Source: Paenibacillus lutimineralis
GTDB taxonomy: Bacteria; Bacillota; Bacilli; Paenibacillales; Paenibacillaceae
Reading direction: 5' to 3'
DNA: 64,000 nt
Assembly: GCF_003991425.1 (NCBI RefSeq)
Contig: NZ_CP034346.1
Location: 5,136,001 to 5,200,000, forward strand
The position numbers were made by a program, and so were the translations under genes. Shown one piece after another: positions 63,709 to 64,000 of the stretch. The notes under the pieces are model-generated. The model saw only the letters and a list, made by a program, of their open reading frames with translations, did no database searches and was not told the DNA's origin. Each line of letters begins with the position of its first letter. Within the stretch, counting starts at the first letter, position 1.

Positions 63709-64000
<292 letters not shown>

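Overview
The window looks like a chromosomal segment of a Paenibacillus-type Firmicute. The clues are the many AraC-family and YesM/YesN-type regulators next to ABC sugar importers that lack their own ATPase, a CGTase very close to the Bacillus circulans/Paenibacillus macerans type, strong AGGAGG ribosome binding sites, a T-box leader, a MITE-like repeat, and a 23S-5S-tRNA cluster. The species is an inference; no database was searched.

Almost everything is on the minus strand, and it reads as a series of carbohydrate-use modules. (1) 1-9.3 kb: a FAD-dependent oxidoreductase cut by the window edge, a divergent AraC regulator, and an operon of two permeases, a DUF3502-type solute-binding protein and a 902-residue secreted protein of unknown activity. 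(2) 9.4-14 kb: a membrane-bound AraC regulator, a DUF1861 protein and a cupin-AraC regulator. (3) 14.1-26.9 kb: a roughly 12.7 kb co-directional run of binding protein, two permeases, GH28-like lipoprotein, GH43, a second GH28-like protein, response regulator, a histidine kinase with a doubled sensor, and an acetyl xylan esterase-type hydrolase. (4) 27-28.6 kb: asd behind a T-box leader whose specifier reads as AAA (Lys). (5) 28.6-37.1 kb: maltodextrin/starch genes, with mdxEFG-type importer genes divergent from a neopullulanase-type GH13, then a CGTase.

(6) 37.2-48.9 kb: galactosides. LacZ, a two-component system, two permeases, a binding protein and a GH36 alpha-galactosidase share a three-fold repeated promoter design, a 21-bp-spaced direct repeat touching the -35 region. 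A MITE-like element lies in the alpha-galactosidase leader. (7) 49-54.1 kb: an SGNH esterase, a GH38 alpha-mannosidase and a LacI regulator, with the same palindromic operator before both the mannosidase and the regulator. (8) 54.1-60.5 kb: an operon of ECF sigma factor, anti-sigma-like membrane protein, two sugar-type permeases, an HlyD/RND-type adaptor, a binding lipoprotein and a small lipoprotein. (9) 60.7-64 kb: an AlkD/HEAT-repeat protein, a Crp/Fnr regulator, nine tRNAs, 5S rRNA and the 3' end of 23S rRNA.

Five importers (10 permeases, 5 binding lipoproteins) occur without one ATP-binding subunit, so a shared MsmX-type ATPase encoded elsewhere is likely. The strongest leads for new biology are a shared 35-nt leader motif plus terminator on both divergent maltodextrin transcripts, the triplicated 21-bp direct-repeat promoter of the galactoside module, and the sigma/ABC/HlyD operon.
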